This document shows positions 43,546 to 56,400 of a stretch of DNA of 64,000 nt, in pieces. The stretch covers positions 4,719,473 through 4,783,472 of the forward strand of contig CAMZMU010000081.1 of the NCBI GenBank assembly GCA_947311845.1. Reading direction: 5' to 3'. Position numbers and translations under genes: made by a program. The notes beneath the pieces were generated by a model that worked only from the letters and a program-made list of their open reading frames with translations, did no database searches and was not told the origin of the DNA. The stretch comes from Poa pratensis. Its lineage: Eukaryota > Streptophyta > Magnoliopsida > Poales > Poaceae. The first letter of the stretch is position 1. Each line of letters opens with the position of its first letter.

Positions 43546-45742
43546 TGAAAGGACAAGGATGTCGCCTAGAGGGGGGTGAATAGGCGATTAAAACTTTTCC
43601 GGTTTAGGCTTGATAATTGCGGAATAAAACTAGGTGTTTAAATTAACAAGCCAACAACCTAAATAAACTAGGCTCACCTATGTGCACCAACAACTTATGC
43701 TAAGCAAGACAAGCAACAAGGTGATAGCAATATAGAATACTTCAAGCACGAAGGCTATCACAATGTTAAGTGCATAAGTAAAGAGCTCGGGTATAGAAAT
43801 AACCGAGGCACGCGGAGACGAGGATGTATTCCCGAGTTCCTCCTTTTTAGGGGAGTACGTCTCGTTGGAGAGGTGTGAACCAACACAATGGTTCAACAAC
43901 CACAAAGGTTTCACCTTCTTCTCCGATGAACCGCACCACAAAGGTTTGGTTCACCTTCCACTATCGGAATCCTTCGAGGCGGAAATCCAGAGCCTTTCAA
44001 CAACGATCCGGGGCACAACCCACAACGGGATTGGGGGCTCCCGAACAGCTACAAGTGACCACACAAGGGTCTCAACCACCACACGGGCGTCTAGGGTCCA
44101 AAGACCCAAGAGTAACAAGTTCACAAGCTTTCAACTTCCACGAATCTTCGTGGAGAGCACACCGATGCACCAAATGCAAAAGGCAAGAGCACAAGTGCTC
44201 AAATCCTTCACTCTCAAATCCCACCAAAAGCAACTAATGCTTATGGGGGGAGAAGAGAGGAAGAACAAGGAAGAACACCAAATCCCTCCAAGATCTAGAT
44301 CCAAAAGCTTCCCCTCACTTAGAGGAGAGATTGATTAGTGGAATGGTAGATCTAGATCTCCTCTCTCTTTTCCCTCTAATTGGAGGCAAGAATCATGGAG
44401 GAATAGAGAGAAATCCAAGCTCAAGAAGGTTAACAATGGGGGGCTTTTTCGTGCTTGAGAGATGGATGACATTGGGGAAGAAGACCCCCTTAAATAGGTC
44501 TCCAAAAATCTGCCCGTTGCAGGAAAACTACTCCGGACCCCCCATCCGAGGCTGCCGTCGAAAAACGAAACGCGCAGACCGGAGACTCCGGTCTGGGACC
44601 GGAGACTCCGGCCAGGAAAAAACTGCAGCAACACCGAACACGAAAACTAAGATATCTTGAGCATCCAAACTCCGTTTTCGATGATCTTTGGCTCGTTGGA
44701 ATCGTAACGAAGAGCTTTGCAAGATCATACAGAGAAACATCATAGTCCAACAATGGAGGACAAAACTAAATGGGAAAAGGTTAGACCTCTCGATAAAAGA
44801 ACAACCGATAAAACCTCCAAACCAAAACCGTAATATGTTTCTCATCCGGACTCCGTTTTGTATGATCTTGGGCTTGTTTGAAAGATACTCACAAGCACAA
44901 CAAGATTATGAATATACACATCATAGTCCATCATGTGAGGAGGAAACCACAAGTGGAGAGTTTGACCTCTCTTAGAAAAGACAAACCGGTAAAAGCTCCA
45001 ACATCCAAAACACCACAAGATATTCAAATGAAATCCGTTTTTGATGAATTAGAGCTTGGTATGGAGATGAACACAAGCTCTAAATCCTCACATGGATAAA
45101 AGCCAAATAAGAACCAAGAAAGATGAAATGCCGAGTATGCAAAGGTTTGAGCTCTCCACAAAGATGCGATCAAGTTACTCACTTGAGAGCCCCTCTTGAT
45201 AGTACGCCGTCTATCCTATAACCCGGTCTCTCACTAACACCATGAGACCGGTAAAATAGAAAACCTATCAAGATCATACCTTTGCCTTGCGCATTCCACT
45301 TGAGCTTGATGATGACGATCTTGACTCTCTCAAGTTGGAACACCTTTCTTGATTGTTCTTGCTAGCACATGCTTGATGAAGACTTCTCCAAATGCTCCTC
45401 CATACTCCATTATGGGAGAGCCTAGCTAAGCTCCGTCTTCATGTATCCACTTGCGCTTCATATTCTTCTCTTGATATAGATGATGGCTTGGAGATAAACA
45501 TGAAGTTCACTCAATCTTCTTTTCCAAGCCATGCTTGCAATAAGCTCAACTCTACACATGACCATTCTTCATATAAACCCTTGGATGGAACCTTGGTCAT
45601 CATGTAATCTTCTAGAGTCCAACACATGAACTCCAAACTTCTTCATGGACAAGATCTATAAAGATATCTCAATGCAAACATTAGTCCATAAGGATTGTCA
45701 TTAATTACCAAAACCACACATGGGGCAACACATGCCCTTTCA
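43546..45742 (-). repeat. 3' LTR of Sirevirus-like element
   Basis: 2197 bp, minus sense TGAAAGGGCATGTG...CTTGTCCTTTCA, with a 7-bp terminal inverted repeat TGAAAGG/CCTTTCA. It contains palindromic ACCGGAGACTCCGG words at 44575-44615 and several degenerate internal repeats. Short ORFs inside are not genes. Confidence 0.7.
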
Positions 45743-45760
45743 ATCTCCCCCATTTTGGTA
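45743..45760 (-). other. Polypurine tract of Sirevirus-like element
   Basis: In the minus sense TACCAAAATGGGGGAGAT directly precedes the LTR. Similar tracts lie at 45905-45911 and 45970-45976. Confidence 0.65.
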
Positions 45761-45763
45761 ATT

Positions 45764-46579
45764 GATGACAATCCCTTTTACGAGGGTTTATATAATGAAT
45801 TAAGCAACCATGCACAACAAAGATCAAGGATGCAAGAGCATGAAAGGCAAATGCTTAAGAACGAATCTAAAGCATAACACCAAATTCCCTTAAACCCTCT
45901 AAACTTCTCCCCCATTGGCATCGATTGCCGAAATGGGAGGAAAAATTTAGAAGGCCAATATAGTAAGAGCTCCCCCATAATGTGTGCATTTCTCATAATA
46001 TGAGTGAAATCAAATGCACATATCCAATGACGAATAGTTGGGAAGGAGATCAAGCTATATTGAGGATCCAAAGATTGCAAAAGAAAAAACAAATTGAAAG
46101 ACACTTCGACAAAAGAAGTAACCAAACAAAGGATCCGAAAAACAATGTTCTAAACAACAAGAGGGAACTCCCCAAGGTACGTGCACAAAGTAGGATTTGC
46201 AAAGCAATATGGAGTGCACAACATGGAATCCTAACTCCCTCCTAGATAATCTAGAACACAAACCAAAGACGGTGTAGCAAATAGGTCCACAAGCTTATTA
46301 AAAAAAATAAACCAATTGAAAGGCAAAGCTTGTGGCATTTAGAAACCACCAAAGAATCAAAAGCAATAAAAGTGGTTACTAAAGAATTGGAATGCCAATT
46401 AAAGATGTAACTATTGTCGTGTGTATAAGTTTCTAAGTAGACACCAATCACGAAGATATAAGTCCACAAATAAACATGCACACACAAATTAGATACAACG
46501 GTGAAGAACATGATATCCAAGCGGAAGTCATATATATACCAATAAGATAATTGCTTAAAAGCATAGCACAAAGCTCAAT
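45764..46579 (-). other. 3' non-coding part of Sirevirus-like element
   Basis: AT-rich, with two extra CTCCCCC tracts and a hairpin-capable GTGCATTT...AAATGCAC (45983-46020). No gene is present. It is interrupted at 46580 by the Helitron and resumes at 60758. Confidence 0.5.
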
Positions 46580-47078
46580 TCTATTATATATTAAAAGTAG
46601 ATGATGGGCTTACCAGAAATTAGAGAATTCCCTAGAAAATCCCACATTAATCAGAAACATCTGGCCACTTATTTTCCAGTTAAACAAACAACAGCCGTCT
46701 GATCTGCGTAAAAGACATGCGCACGTACGTGAAGCAATTGGCACGCACGTCAAACAGGCACGTATGTCAAACAACCGTACAACAATATACACGACCTACA
46801 CAACAAGACGTGGGGCCACATGCGGAATAACCATACCCAGCAAACTCTACAATCGTACGAGCACAAAACTCTTATGTCATCTTTCTTTTTTATCTTTTCG
46901 AGTATACACATTTTCAATCTCCACATCACGCACGACCCAAACAGACTGCCTTAAATATCAACTGACTTTCCACCAGCACGTACCTCCAACATCCTGTTCA
47001 TCTAATCCATCTTCGTTGAGCGAATGCCTTGGCAAGCATCCTAAAACTTCAGCATCAGTTCTCCTAACCGCTGGCATC

Positions 47079-47350
47079 TGATTCGTGTGGCTTCAGAATC
47101 AGGTCTCCTCGACTGCTGCCATCAGATTCGTGTGACCGCCTTTGTCCACCAACCGTGGAACACCCATCAGGTATCATCATCTCAATCTTCATAGTCATAC
47201 CTCCTCTATTGTCATCAGATATATGTAGCTCGCCACGCCAAGTGACACCACCACCTTCAGTATCCATGGTATAGATTGATGACCTGACGAACTAATGAGG
47301 GATTAGTGATCTCTTTAACCATACCCAATGCCCATGCAGAGAGATTGCAC
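47079..47350 (+). repeat. 272-bp direct repeat, copy 1
   Basis: TGATTCGTGTGGCTTCAGAA to GAGAGATTGCAC. It differs from copy 2 at 52796-53067 by one base (CTCGACTG against CTCTACTG). It lies upstream of the RPA-like gene. Confidence 0.95.
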
Positions 47351-47484
47351 ATATGTAATCTGTAGTTACTAATATTTTCTGTACACATATGTAATCTGTG
47401 GTTACTAATACTTTCTGTACATGGTTTGGTTGCAAAAACTAGAAATCATAGTATACCTACAGTTATTGTTATTTTGTAATTAAT

Positions 47485-47675
47485 AACACCTCAATCTTCA
47501 TAGTCACATCTCCTCAATTGTCATCGGATATATGTAATTGGATACGCCAAGTGACACCACCAACTCCAGTATCCATTGTATAGATTGATGAACTGATGAA
47601 CTTATGAGGGATTGGTGTGATATTTAACCATACCAATGCCCATGCATCGAGATTGCACATATGTAATCTGTAAAT
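47485..47675 (+). repeat. Degenerate third copy of the 272-bp repeat
   Basis: It shares ordered words with copy 1, such as TCAATCTTCATAGTCA, GCCAAGTGACACCACCA and GAGATTGCACATATGTAATC, but has many substitutions and lacks the first part of the unit. Confidence 0.75.
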
Positions 47676-47859
47676 ATTTGAATTAACCTTTTCATGTATT
47701 AAATCTCGAATTAAAACGTAATCTATGTATCACAGATTACTAAATACCCCCGAGCAATGTTTGAAATCTTAGACGTAGTATTGTTATTTCTATAGACGTA
47801 GTATTGTTATTTCTGTAATTAATAACATGATTATTTATGCTTGTAAAACCTCGGACAGT

Positions 47860-50800
47860 ATGGCACCTACATTGCTGAATGCACTGACTACAAGAACGGA
47901 GGCATGTACAATCAAGGTCAAAGTTTTAAGGCTTTGGGATGCGATGAACTTATCGACTAATGAACAGATTAGCACTGATATGATTTTAGCTGATAAGAAG
48001 GTATACTTATTAGATATCTCATTATCTGATTTTAATAGTCTACTTGATTCATAGGTTCGTAATATTTTCTTTTTGTGTAGGGCAATACGATCCATGCTTC
48101 ATTTGGGAACAAACTAGCCAATAAGTTCAAGACAAAAATTAAAGAGGACTCCGTCTACATATTTAAGTCTTTCAAAGTTTGGGAGTATGAAAAATTTCGA
48201 CCATTGGAGAACAATCTCAAAATAAATTTCCTTTTTGATACAACAGTCAAGGAAGTTGATGAAGACAAAACAAAGTTTTTAAACTACTACTTCGAGTTTG
48301 CTGATAGTGATACCTTGGAGAGTAGGGTAAATGTTGACAAACAATGTTCAGGTATGTAAATCATACATATGAAAAAGGAAAAATTTGATTGAATTAGATT
48401 TATAAATATGTTTTCTATGCAGATGTGATTGGGTTACTTACGGCGATGGAACCAATAAAAGAAATACAGAAAAACAAGGGGACAAGCCGGGAGCAAAGTA
48501 CAAACATCCGCGAGATTGAACTCCTTCTGCTAGAGTAAGTAATTTTAATTAAAATACATATTTTAATTTACATATTTTAGAAAACTCACTCACATGCTTA
48601 AAATCCTTCAGTGGTGAGAAGATCAGAATTAGTCTATGGGGAGATCGTTTATCAAATATGTTAAATGAAGATCTCTTGCAGAAACAAACCATCGTGATTG
48701 TCACTTCGAATTTGGTTAGAAAATTCAACGGTGAGGACTTAATCTCTTTGTGTATGCAAAAAAATCTAATGTTACTGATCATTTTAATTCGACCAGGGTT
48801 ATCTTTGCGCACAACAAATGCGTCTAAAGTTTACTTTGACATTGAGATACCAGAGATGGAACAAATCATCGAGAGGTATGATATAATAATGAAATTACTT
48901 CTAAATATTTTGAAGTTACAACTTATTTCTTTATTCCGTAAATTTATTATTGGCATTGTGAAAGAGATGTCTTACCAATGATGCTAGAAGTTGATGAAAG
49001 CAACAAAGGAACGATTGAAGAACAAATGTTTTACAATAGAAAATCATTAAAGGAAATTACAGAACTACGATATGGTGACGTGCAAAAAAAGGTCTATGTC
49101 TAACCTTTATCATCATGTATATTTTTGCCTATTCTAATTTTGTTAATTTGTCTAATCATTTAGCTAATATGTGAAATTAGGAATTTGTATGCACAACCAA
49201 AGCAACAATTGATGAGATTCTAGCAGATAAAGGATGGTGGTACATGGCATGCAAACTTTGCTATTCTGGAACAAGAAAGGAAAAGAATAACTATATTTGT
49301 AATGCGTGTAATGATATAACTGAAAAAGGAGATATACGGTAAGTATGATCTTTATATTAGATTGTGTTTCAGTGATTTATAATTTTTAATACCAGGTACC
49401 AATAACACTATCATATTAGGTACCTGCTTAAACTGAAGGTAAGCGATGAGACGACAACAACAACATTCGTGATGTTTAATGAGGTAGCACAGAAACTTCT
49501 AGGTGGCATAAGTGCAACTACCCTTCTAGAGGAAGTTGGATGCCACGCAATTCCAGATGCTATTCAAGACCTTTGTGGTACAGAACTCATATTTCGACTT
49601 AAGTTGAATTCAAGGAATTTGCAAGAGTGCATGGAAAATTATAAAGTGAGCTACACTTTTGAACCCAAGGACAAGTTTGAGATGGAATATTTAAACGAAA
49701 GAAGTGAAGAGGTATCCTAATTTACATTACATACTTTTAAAATTGTTTATGAAATTCTAACCAGTACGTTCTTTATAGGACATACTACAGAACCAAGGAG
49801 CACATGATTCTTCAGATTATGTTACGCAGAAGTCAGACAATAAGGTATTGCAACTAACAAAAGTTTTACTATGACAAGTATCCTTATACATTAGTTTTAT
49901 TTTAACACTATCACAATTGTTTATAGGGAAAGAGCTCCTCCAAAACAGCAGCAAAGTTTCAGAGGAATAATAAGCGTGAAAAAGAAATCTCTACATCGTC
50001 TCTTGAGAAAAGAAAATATTATGACAACGAGGTACTGTATTGGGAATTTTATATGTTTGTATATCAAGTAACAAATTCTTAGTCTAAACATTTGTATACA
50101 TATCACATAACAAAAAATGCAGGGCGAGTCAGAAAGTGCTTCAGATAAAATTGAGGGAGAGAGGAGAAACAAGAGACATAAAAAGGATTTGAAAAACATG
50201 ACTTCTGGATATGGTCAAAAAGTTTGTACAGAGAATAAACTTTTTGATGATGAGGTATTCTACTGTAATACTTTGCAACTCTTAAACATATTATAAATAC
50301 CTATTATCATTATGGAATGCAAAAAATGTAGGTACAAAGATCTGAAAAGAGAGTGTCGAACAGTCAAAATTCATGTTCCAATGTAATTATAATAGAAGAT
50401 GATTCAGATAACGACCTTACACATGTCAAAAGTCGAACGCACAAGAAATTTAAAAGATTAGTGAAAGGAAATATAATCAACAGTGAGGTACCCTTACTTA
50501 AGTATAGAAGTGCATAATTTTACATGTTGCTTCGAAGATAATTTATTTCTTTGTATGAAAATAATGGTGTTGTATCTTATAGGTAAAACAAGAAGAGAAA
50601 GAAAAGGGTGAAATCACCGCAACTAATGATGATTTAAGCATTGAAGCATTGAATGGCCGTACAAAATCTAAAAAAGGTATGAAAGAGAAAAAAAACAGAA
50701 AAATATATAAGAAGGATAAAGAAGTTGATACCAAAAGACTTCGGGAGGATGAGGTATTATATTGAAAATACATTCATATTTATATCTACTAACTATTTTC

Positions 50801-51778
50801 TGGTATCACAGATCATTACATGATAGTTGTTTTAATAATATTTCATAGGAAGAACAGCGACACAAGAAGAGGTGCAAAAAAGGTGTGAGAGAGGAGAAGC
50901 AGCACAATAGCCGTACAAAAAATGTGAAAGAGAAAACAAAAAGTAAGACATGTAAAAAAGTGGCACAGACGTTCTTTCCCAAGAAAAGCAAAAAACATAT
51001 TACAAAAAGACTTCTGAAAGATGAGGTAATCTATCGAAAATATTTTTCATTTCAAAAATATATTACATAATATTTTGTATGATGAATCAATATCAAACTT
51101 TAAGTCTACATTGTGTTATTCCATCATATAGGTACAAGAGCAAGATAGTGAGGAAATCACCAGCATGAATGTTGGCTGCACAACTGAAGATATGGCTAAA
51201 GAGGTACTCCAGTTAATAAAGTGTTTGTTATATATAATTTTTTTTTAAACTATGTTACATTGTAATTACGGTAATCTATCTTACAGGAAGAAAATGAAGA
51301 AAATGTTACAAATTCTGGTGGCAGCAATAAAGATATTAATACTGAGGTACTTCTACAGAAAAATCAGTGTATATTTATTATAATAGTTCATTACAAATAA
51401 AATTGTTTCTCTGCAGGTAAGAGAGGAAGAAAGTCCTGAAATCAACAGTACAAAACGAAGTAAAAAAGTTAGCAAGGTATATATCACGATGATGCATACA
51501 TTTAATGTTAACCATGTTTCAGTTGTAACATTTCTTTTGTATTTTTACAGACAGCAAAGAAAAACCATTCTGAGAACAATGGTAGTATCATCAGAAATGA
51601 ATATGTTCAAGCACGGGATGGAAAAACTACAAGCAAAATGAAGAAGGAAAGGACAAACTGCAAAACTAAGCAAACAGAATCATCCAAAGACAAGGATATG
51701 CTGCAAGTCTTGCATCCCAATAAACATCAAGACAGACCAAAAAGGATTAGGAAAGCGCCTGATTTTTACACAGGCTAG
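47860..51778 (+). CDS. Helitron RPA70-like single-strand DNA-binding protein
   Basis: I assemble 18 GT-AG exons: 47860-48000, 48081-48351, 48423-48534, 48612-48730, 48797-48875, 48965-49091, 49181-49338, 49420-49711, 49779-49844, 49927-50031, 50123-50254, 50332-50487, 50583-50753, 50849-51025, 51132-51203, 51287-51346, 51417-51476 and 51551-51778. The frame is open throughout, for 841 residues. OB-fold sequence comes first (TIKVKVLRLWDAMN, IRISLWGDRLSN, SKVYFDIEIPEM). The C-terminal RPA1 zinc motif follows: WWYMACKLC with C307/C310 and YICNACN with C323/C326. From about residue 434 comes a 408-residue Lys/Glu-rich tail encoded by ten phase-0 exons. In plants such RPA-like proteins accompany Rep/helicase in Helitrons and probably coat single-stranded intermediates. 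Exon ends are inferred from splice motifs and conserved frame. Confidence 0.85.
49779..51778 (+). other. Array of ten phase-0 exons encoding Lys-rich tail
   Basis: The last ten exons of the RPA-like gene are all multiples of 3 nt or terminal. Most end in GAG|GTA and start GTA, GAA or GGN. Encoded units end in acidic words (YYDNE, LFDDE, LREDE, LLKDE). Adjacent exons 50583-50753 and 50849-51025 share N-(G/S)-R-T-K and TKRL..DE patterns, suggesting exon duplication. Exon 50332-50487 contains VIIIEDDSDND, a good fit to a SUMO-interaction motif. Confidence 0.6.
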
Positions 51779-52557
51779 GCAGGAGACAGTACAAATATAT
51801 TCTAGAAACTCTATATACTTAGAAGAAATTTGGATTTGTAATGAAACAATGTTTATTTTATGTTGTAGAGAAGACATTATTTGTAATGAGTGAATGCAAA
51901 CTTATCCACTTCTGATTCTATGAATGTTTAGTCATTGTTGTCTCAGCCAAGTGCATGTAAGCAACGATCAGTACAAACCAAAGCATACGTTAAATCAAGA
52001 TTCAAATAAGGAAGTGTAAGAAAACAAAACTACTTACATACATAGAGCTTACCTTGCCTGCACACTCGCAAGGCAGAGGTCGCCGGAATCTTCTTATGAG
52101 CCCCACTGTTGGTCGCTTCACCCTCTTTCTGCACTTGCTTAACCTGCAAAGGCCGCAACCTTTGATGTAACCATGAGTTGACTCAAATGAGTTGGAGCAA
52201 TAAAAGAATGACCTAAGCGGATTTCGGAAATATATTCCAAGAAGAGGTAAGGGAAATTCACGAATAGGGAGAGCCATAGAGGAAACTCTGATCGCGAGCA
52301 TTATTTTTTCCAGGAAACGGGCTGATTCAGGTCTTTTGGTTTCCCCTAGATACGTTTATGTGGGCCACTTTCTAAATAGGCCCATGGCAACCAAAAATGC
52401 AAGGCCAGCCATGAATTAGGATCCACGACTAACTTTTTTTAAAGTAGAATAACGTGTCCTATCTCAAAACCCTCAACAAACAAACGTGTCATATCTCCAA
52501 AAGGAGATTGTGAGATACAAAACTTTAAAAAGAGACAGTAATCAGGACGACTACCTC

Positions 52558-52566
52558 CTATATAAG
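52558..52566 (+). promoter_or_regulatory. TATA box candidate for Rep/helicase
   Basis: CTATATAAG lies about 860 bp before the coding ATG, leaving room for leader introns that would include the 272-bp repeat. Confidence 0.4.
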
Positions 52567-52795
52567 AAAACACCGTACCCTTAAAAACTGGGAAATCTAA
52601 TCTGCGTTTGATCACATCTTCAACACGTCTTCAATTCAAGGTAACACAACAAAATCCAGTACTTTCGTATATTCTGATGTATTTTTACATTGCCATTCTC
52701 AATTATAATCTAATTATAGATCTATGATTTGATTGGCTTCCAGGTAACTAACCGCAATCACAGACTTCAAGATTCATCTTCTTCAGTTCTTCAAG

Positions 52796-53067
52796 TGATT
52801 CGTGTGGCTTCAGAATCAGGTCTCCTCTACTGCTGCCATCAGATTCGTGTGACCGCCTTTGTCCACCAACCGTGGAACACCCATCAGGTATCATCATCTC
52901 AATCTTCATAGTCATACCTCCTCTATTGTCATCAGATATATGTAGCTCGCCACGCCAAGTGACACCACCACCTTCAGTATCCATGGTATAGATTGATGAC
53001 CTGACGAACTAATGAGGGATTAGTGATCTCTTTAACCATACCCAATGCCCATGCAGAGAGATTGCAC
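52796..53067 (+). repeat. 272-bp direct repeat, copy 2
   Basis: 99.6% identical by eye to copy 1 at 47079-47350, in the same orientation and at an equivalent position upstream of the second Helitron gene. The flanking sequences of the two copies differ. Confidence 0.95.
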
Positions 53068-53425
53068 TGTAACAAAATATTTAAGCAAGTTTAAGTTAGA
53101 AACAAAAGGAAGTTCAATTTATTATCAAAATCAAGAGCAAATTTGATTTTGTATTCAGATCTATCCATAAGTTTGCCTTGCGATGTGATTATATAGACGA
53201 CTATTCTATATGTACTTACGATGACCGATTACAATCTCAGTGTTCACTAAATCTGCCCTATAACTACAACGCTAGAATCCAGGTTTTAACCGCAATAGCT
53301 GGTCCTAAAAGCTCAGTTTCAGTGTCTCCAAAAGGTAGTCACAATATTCTGCTATCACATCATACTTGGAGTTCAAAATCATCTGTTAAAAGTTTCCTGA
53401 TTTTGTTCTTCTGCAGGAGGAAAAA

Positions 53426-56400
53426 ATGAAAAGAAAAGGTGGGCCGCATAGCAAAGATTTTGGGAAACCTGCCAAGATGGTCAAAACCAACGAAATAACC
53501 ATTCCTTCAAGGTGATCAGTTACTAATCATGAATTTGTAATAGCTACTACACACCTAAACTAATCAAATAGGGCTTATGTAAATATGTGTTTGCAAGTTA
53601 TTTAGATTTGGCCAGGTTAACTCACTTTTTAAATTAATATTATATTGATTACAGAGAAACAACAAGAAGTGCAAGATTGGCAAGGAGAATTAAACTTAAA
53701 GAAAAAAAAAACAAGGAAAAATTGCCACTAAATGAACAAGTGCCAACCTGCACAGCTTTATCCGAGAAACAATGTATGAATGAGGAGAGGTAAGCAAATC
53801 TTCACAGAGTAATTTCCTTATATGTATTGTCACTTTGTGTATATACTTTTTAGATTTCAATTGATTATTTTTTAGTTTATGTGATGCTACTTCTAATAGT
53901 ATATACTAGAACCAATATTACAACTTTTCTACTATGCACATAAAGGTTATGAACAGACTAGAAAATATTTTATTTTTCTATAGTCCCTAAAATTAGGACG
54001 ACGTGTCTAAGCTATCTTTATGATGAATTCTAAACAACATTCTACATATGGTTATTATGTCATGATACACGTTTAGCTCTAAACTTTTTTATTCTCAAAT
54101 TCATGATAGCACATCTAAATGTACTACAGCTAAAGCAAGACTAGAGAAAAGTATGCATTGTTGGATTGCAACAGGAGTAATGTCTAAATCAAATTTCTAT
54201 ATGCAGGGAAAGTTATTCAGCAGAGAATGCTAGAGAAGCAAGACTAAATAGGAAACGAAAAATGCAAAGCAAAAGCAATGAAAATCCATTGCCCAAGAAA
54301 AATCTGATCAACCGTCAGTCTGGTAAAACTACAAGGTAAGTTAAAAAAAAGTGAACAATTTAGATATTTAATAATATTATATTTATATGGTATGCATGTG
54401 TACAGGACTACAAGAAAAACCAAGAAAGCAACATCAAAATCAAGGGGGAAAAACGATACACCTGATATGTAAGTTCTGTTAAGTATGATTGTAGTATGAA
54501 CAACAATAGTAGTTTTTAACAGTTCAAATTCTTCTAAATATCTTGAACAGGACATCACAAAGGACTGATATGAAAATTTGGAACTTCGGAGTACCAACCT
54601 GCAAGTGTGAACACTGTAAGGCACTTTTCTGGTATGAAGAACGAACTAAAGGAAAGGGGAAAAGCACACCAACTTTCGGACTTTGCTGCCAACAGGGCAA
54701 AGTTGATTTGCCACCTATAAGAGAGCCACCTGCTTACCTTATGAAATTGCTAAAGAGAGATGGTGGGAAGAGATCAAAAAACTACATGGAGAATATCAGA
54801 TTGTACAACTCCATGTTTGCTTTCACATCAATGGGAGGAAAGGTTGACAAAGCAATAAACAATGGCAGTGGACCATATGTTTTTAAAATGAGTGGTCTAA
54901 ACTATCACAAAGTTGGTACTCTGCTACCTGAAGGTGAAGATAAGCCAAGATGGTCACAACTGTACATCTATAACACTGAAAATGAGGTAAATAATAGGAT
55001 TGTGGCATCAACATCAGAAGATAGAAGAAAGTCAATAGATCCGCACACTGTTGAAGGCCTAAAAAATATGCTGGACAAAGAAAATGTACTAGCAAAAACA
55101 TTCAGAATGGCAAGGGACAGATTCAAAGAGGGTGACTATCAAAACGTCAAATTGAAGCTAATCAATAAACGTCAGGCAAATGGACGACCACATGACATGC
55201 CACCTGCAACTGAAGTTGCAGCTTTGATTGTGAATGATTCAGCAGATACAAAAGGACGTGATGTCATTATTCAGTACAAAAACATGAAGCCAAGAAGAAT
55301 ATCAGAGAACTACCCAAAATTCATGGCTATGCAATATCCACTACTATTTCCCTATGGAGAAGATGGGTACAGAGAAAATATACCTTACATATTAAGACAA
55401 GGAAGAGAATTCAAGAGGAAGAATGTCACAATGTTGGAATACTATGCGTACCGTCTACAACAGCGTACTAATCAATCGATGCACTTGCTCATGTGTGAAA
55501 AGCTTACATTACAGTACATCGTGGATGCCCTTGCATGCATTTTGCAGTACAGGCTAGAGTGGATCAGAAGACATCAAGGAACACTAAGGACGGAACTATA
55601 TGCAGGCTTGCAAGACGCAATAGAGAGAGGAGATACAAGGGCTGACCAAGTAGGAAAGAGAATACTACTGCCATCTAGCGTCACAGATAGCCCAAGATAC
55701 AAAGCACAAAACTTCCAAGATGCCATGGCAATATGCCGCTGGGCTGGATACCCAGACCTATTTGTGACATTCACGTGCAACGCATCTTGGCCAGAGATTC
55801 AATATATGCTAAATGAAGTAGGGCAAACAGCATGGGAGAGACCGGATATTGTTGACCGAGTGTTCCACATAAAGCTGAAGGAGTTCATGAAAGACATAAG
55901 AGAAAGGGAATACTTCGGAAAAACACTCGCAAGTAAATCTACTTACTTTATCACAACTTATAGTTTCTTTCTATAGCAAGTGACCTAACATTTACTTATA
56001 AAATTTGCAGTTATATACACAATAGAGTTCCAGAAAAGAGGCCTCCCGCATGCTCACATAGTCATATTCCTTGACAAGAAGGAGAAGAAACATAAAAATC
56101 CAGACCCATCATGGGTAGACAAGATAACCAGTGCTGAGATCCCAGATAAGGATATCGATCCAGAAGGATATGAGGCTGTTGGAAACTTCATGATGCACGG
56201 ACCATGTGGTGCAGCCAACACGAAATCGCCATGCATGGTCGATAACAGATGTACAAGAAAGTTCCCAAGAAAGATGAACACCAATACAACCATCGATGAA
56301 GATGGATACCCAGTATATAGAAGGCGAGAGGACGGAAGATACATAGAGAAGGGAGGTGTAAAATTGGATAACGGATATGTTGTCCCATACAATAGAAACC

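Larger units (their letters stand above)
46610..47859 (+). other. Helitron 5' region and RPA-like gene leader
   Basis: Non-coding. It contains the first 272-bp repeat unit (47079-47350), a degenerate further copy (about 47485-47675) and tandem ATATGTAATCTG(T/G)GGTTACTAATA words at 47350-47420. Promoter and leader introns of the RPA-like gene should lie here. CTTAAATATC near 46950 is a weak TATA candidate. Confidence 0.4.
51779..53425 (+). other. Inter-gene region of Helitron
   Basis: It holds the RPA-like 3' end, then a promoter-like CTATATAAG at about 52558-52566 in a GC-poor context, then the second copy of the 272-bp repeat and the Rep/helicase leader. A minus-strand 99-codon ORF (52002-52301) with several Cys has no recognised domain. 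Confidence 0.45.

Noticed and set aside
47064..47267. Minus-strand ORF (MDTEGGGVTW...) found again at 52748-52984
   Set aside because: The duplicate ORF exists only because the DNA repeat is duplicated. It is antisense to both Helitron genes and shows no domain.
50849..51025. AQTFFPKKS as a PCNA-binding (PIP) box
   Set aside because: The spacing between Gln and the aromatic pair is wrong for the Q-x-x-h-x-x-aromatic-aromatic pattern.
52002..52301. 99-codon Cys-containing minus-strand ORF as a captured gene
   Set aside because: No recognisable domain or splice structure; the Cys spacing does not fit a zinc motif I know.
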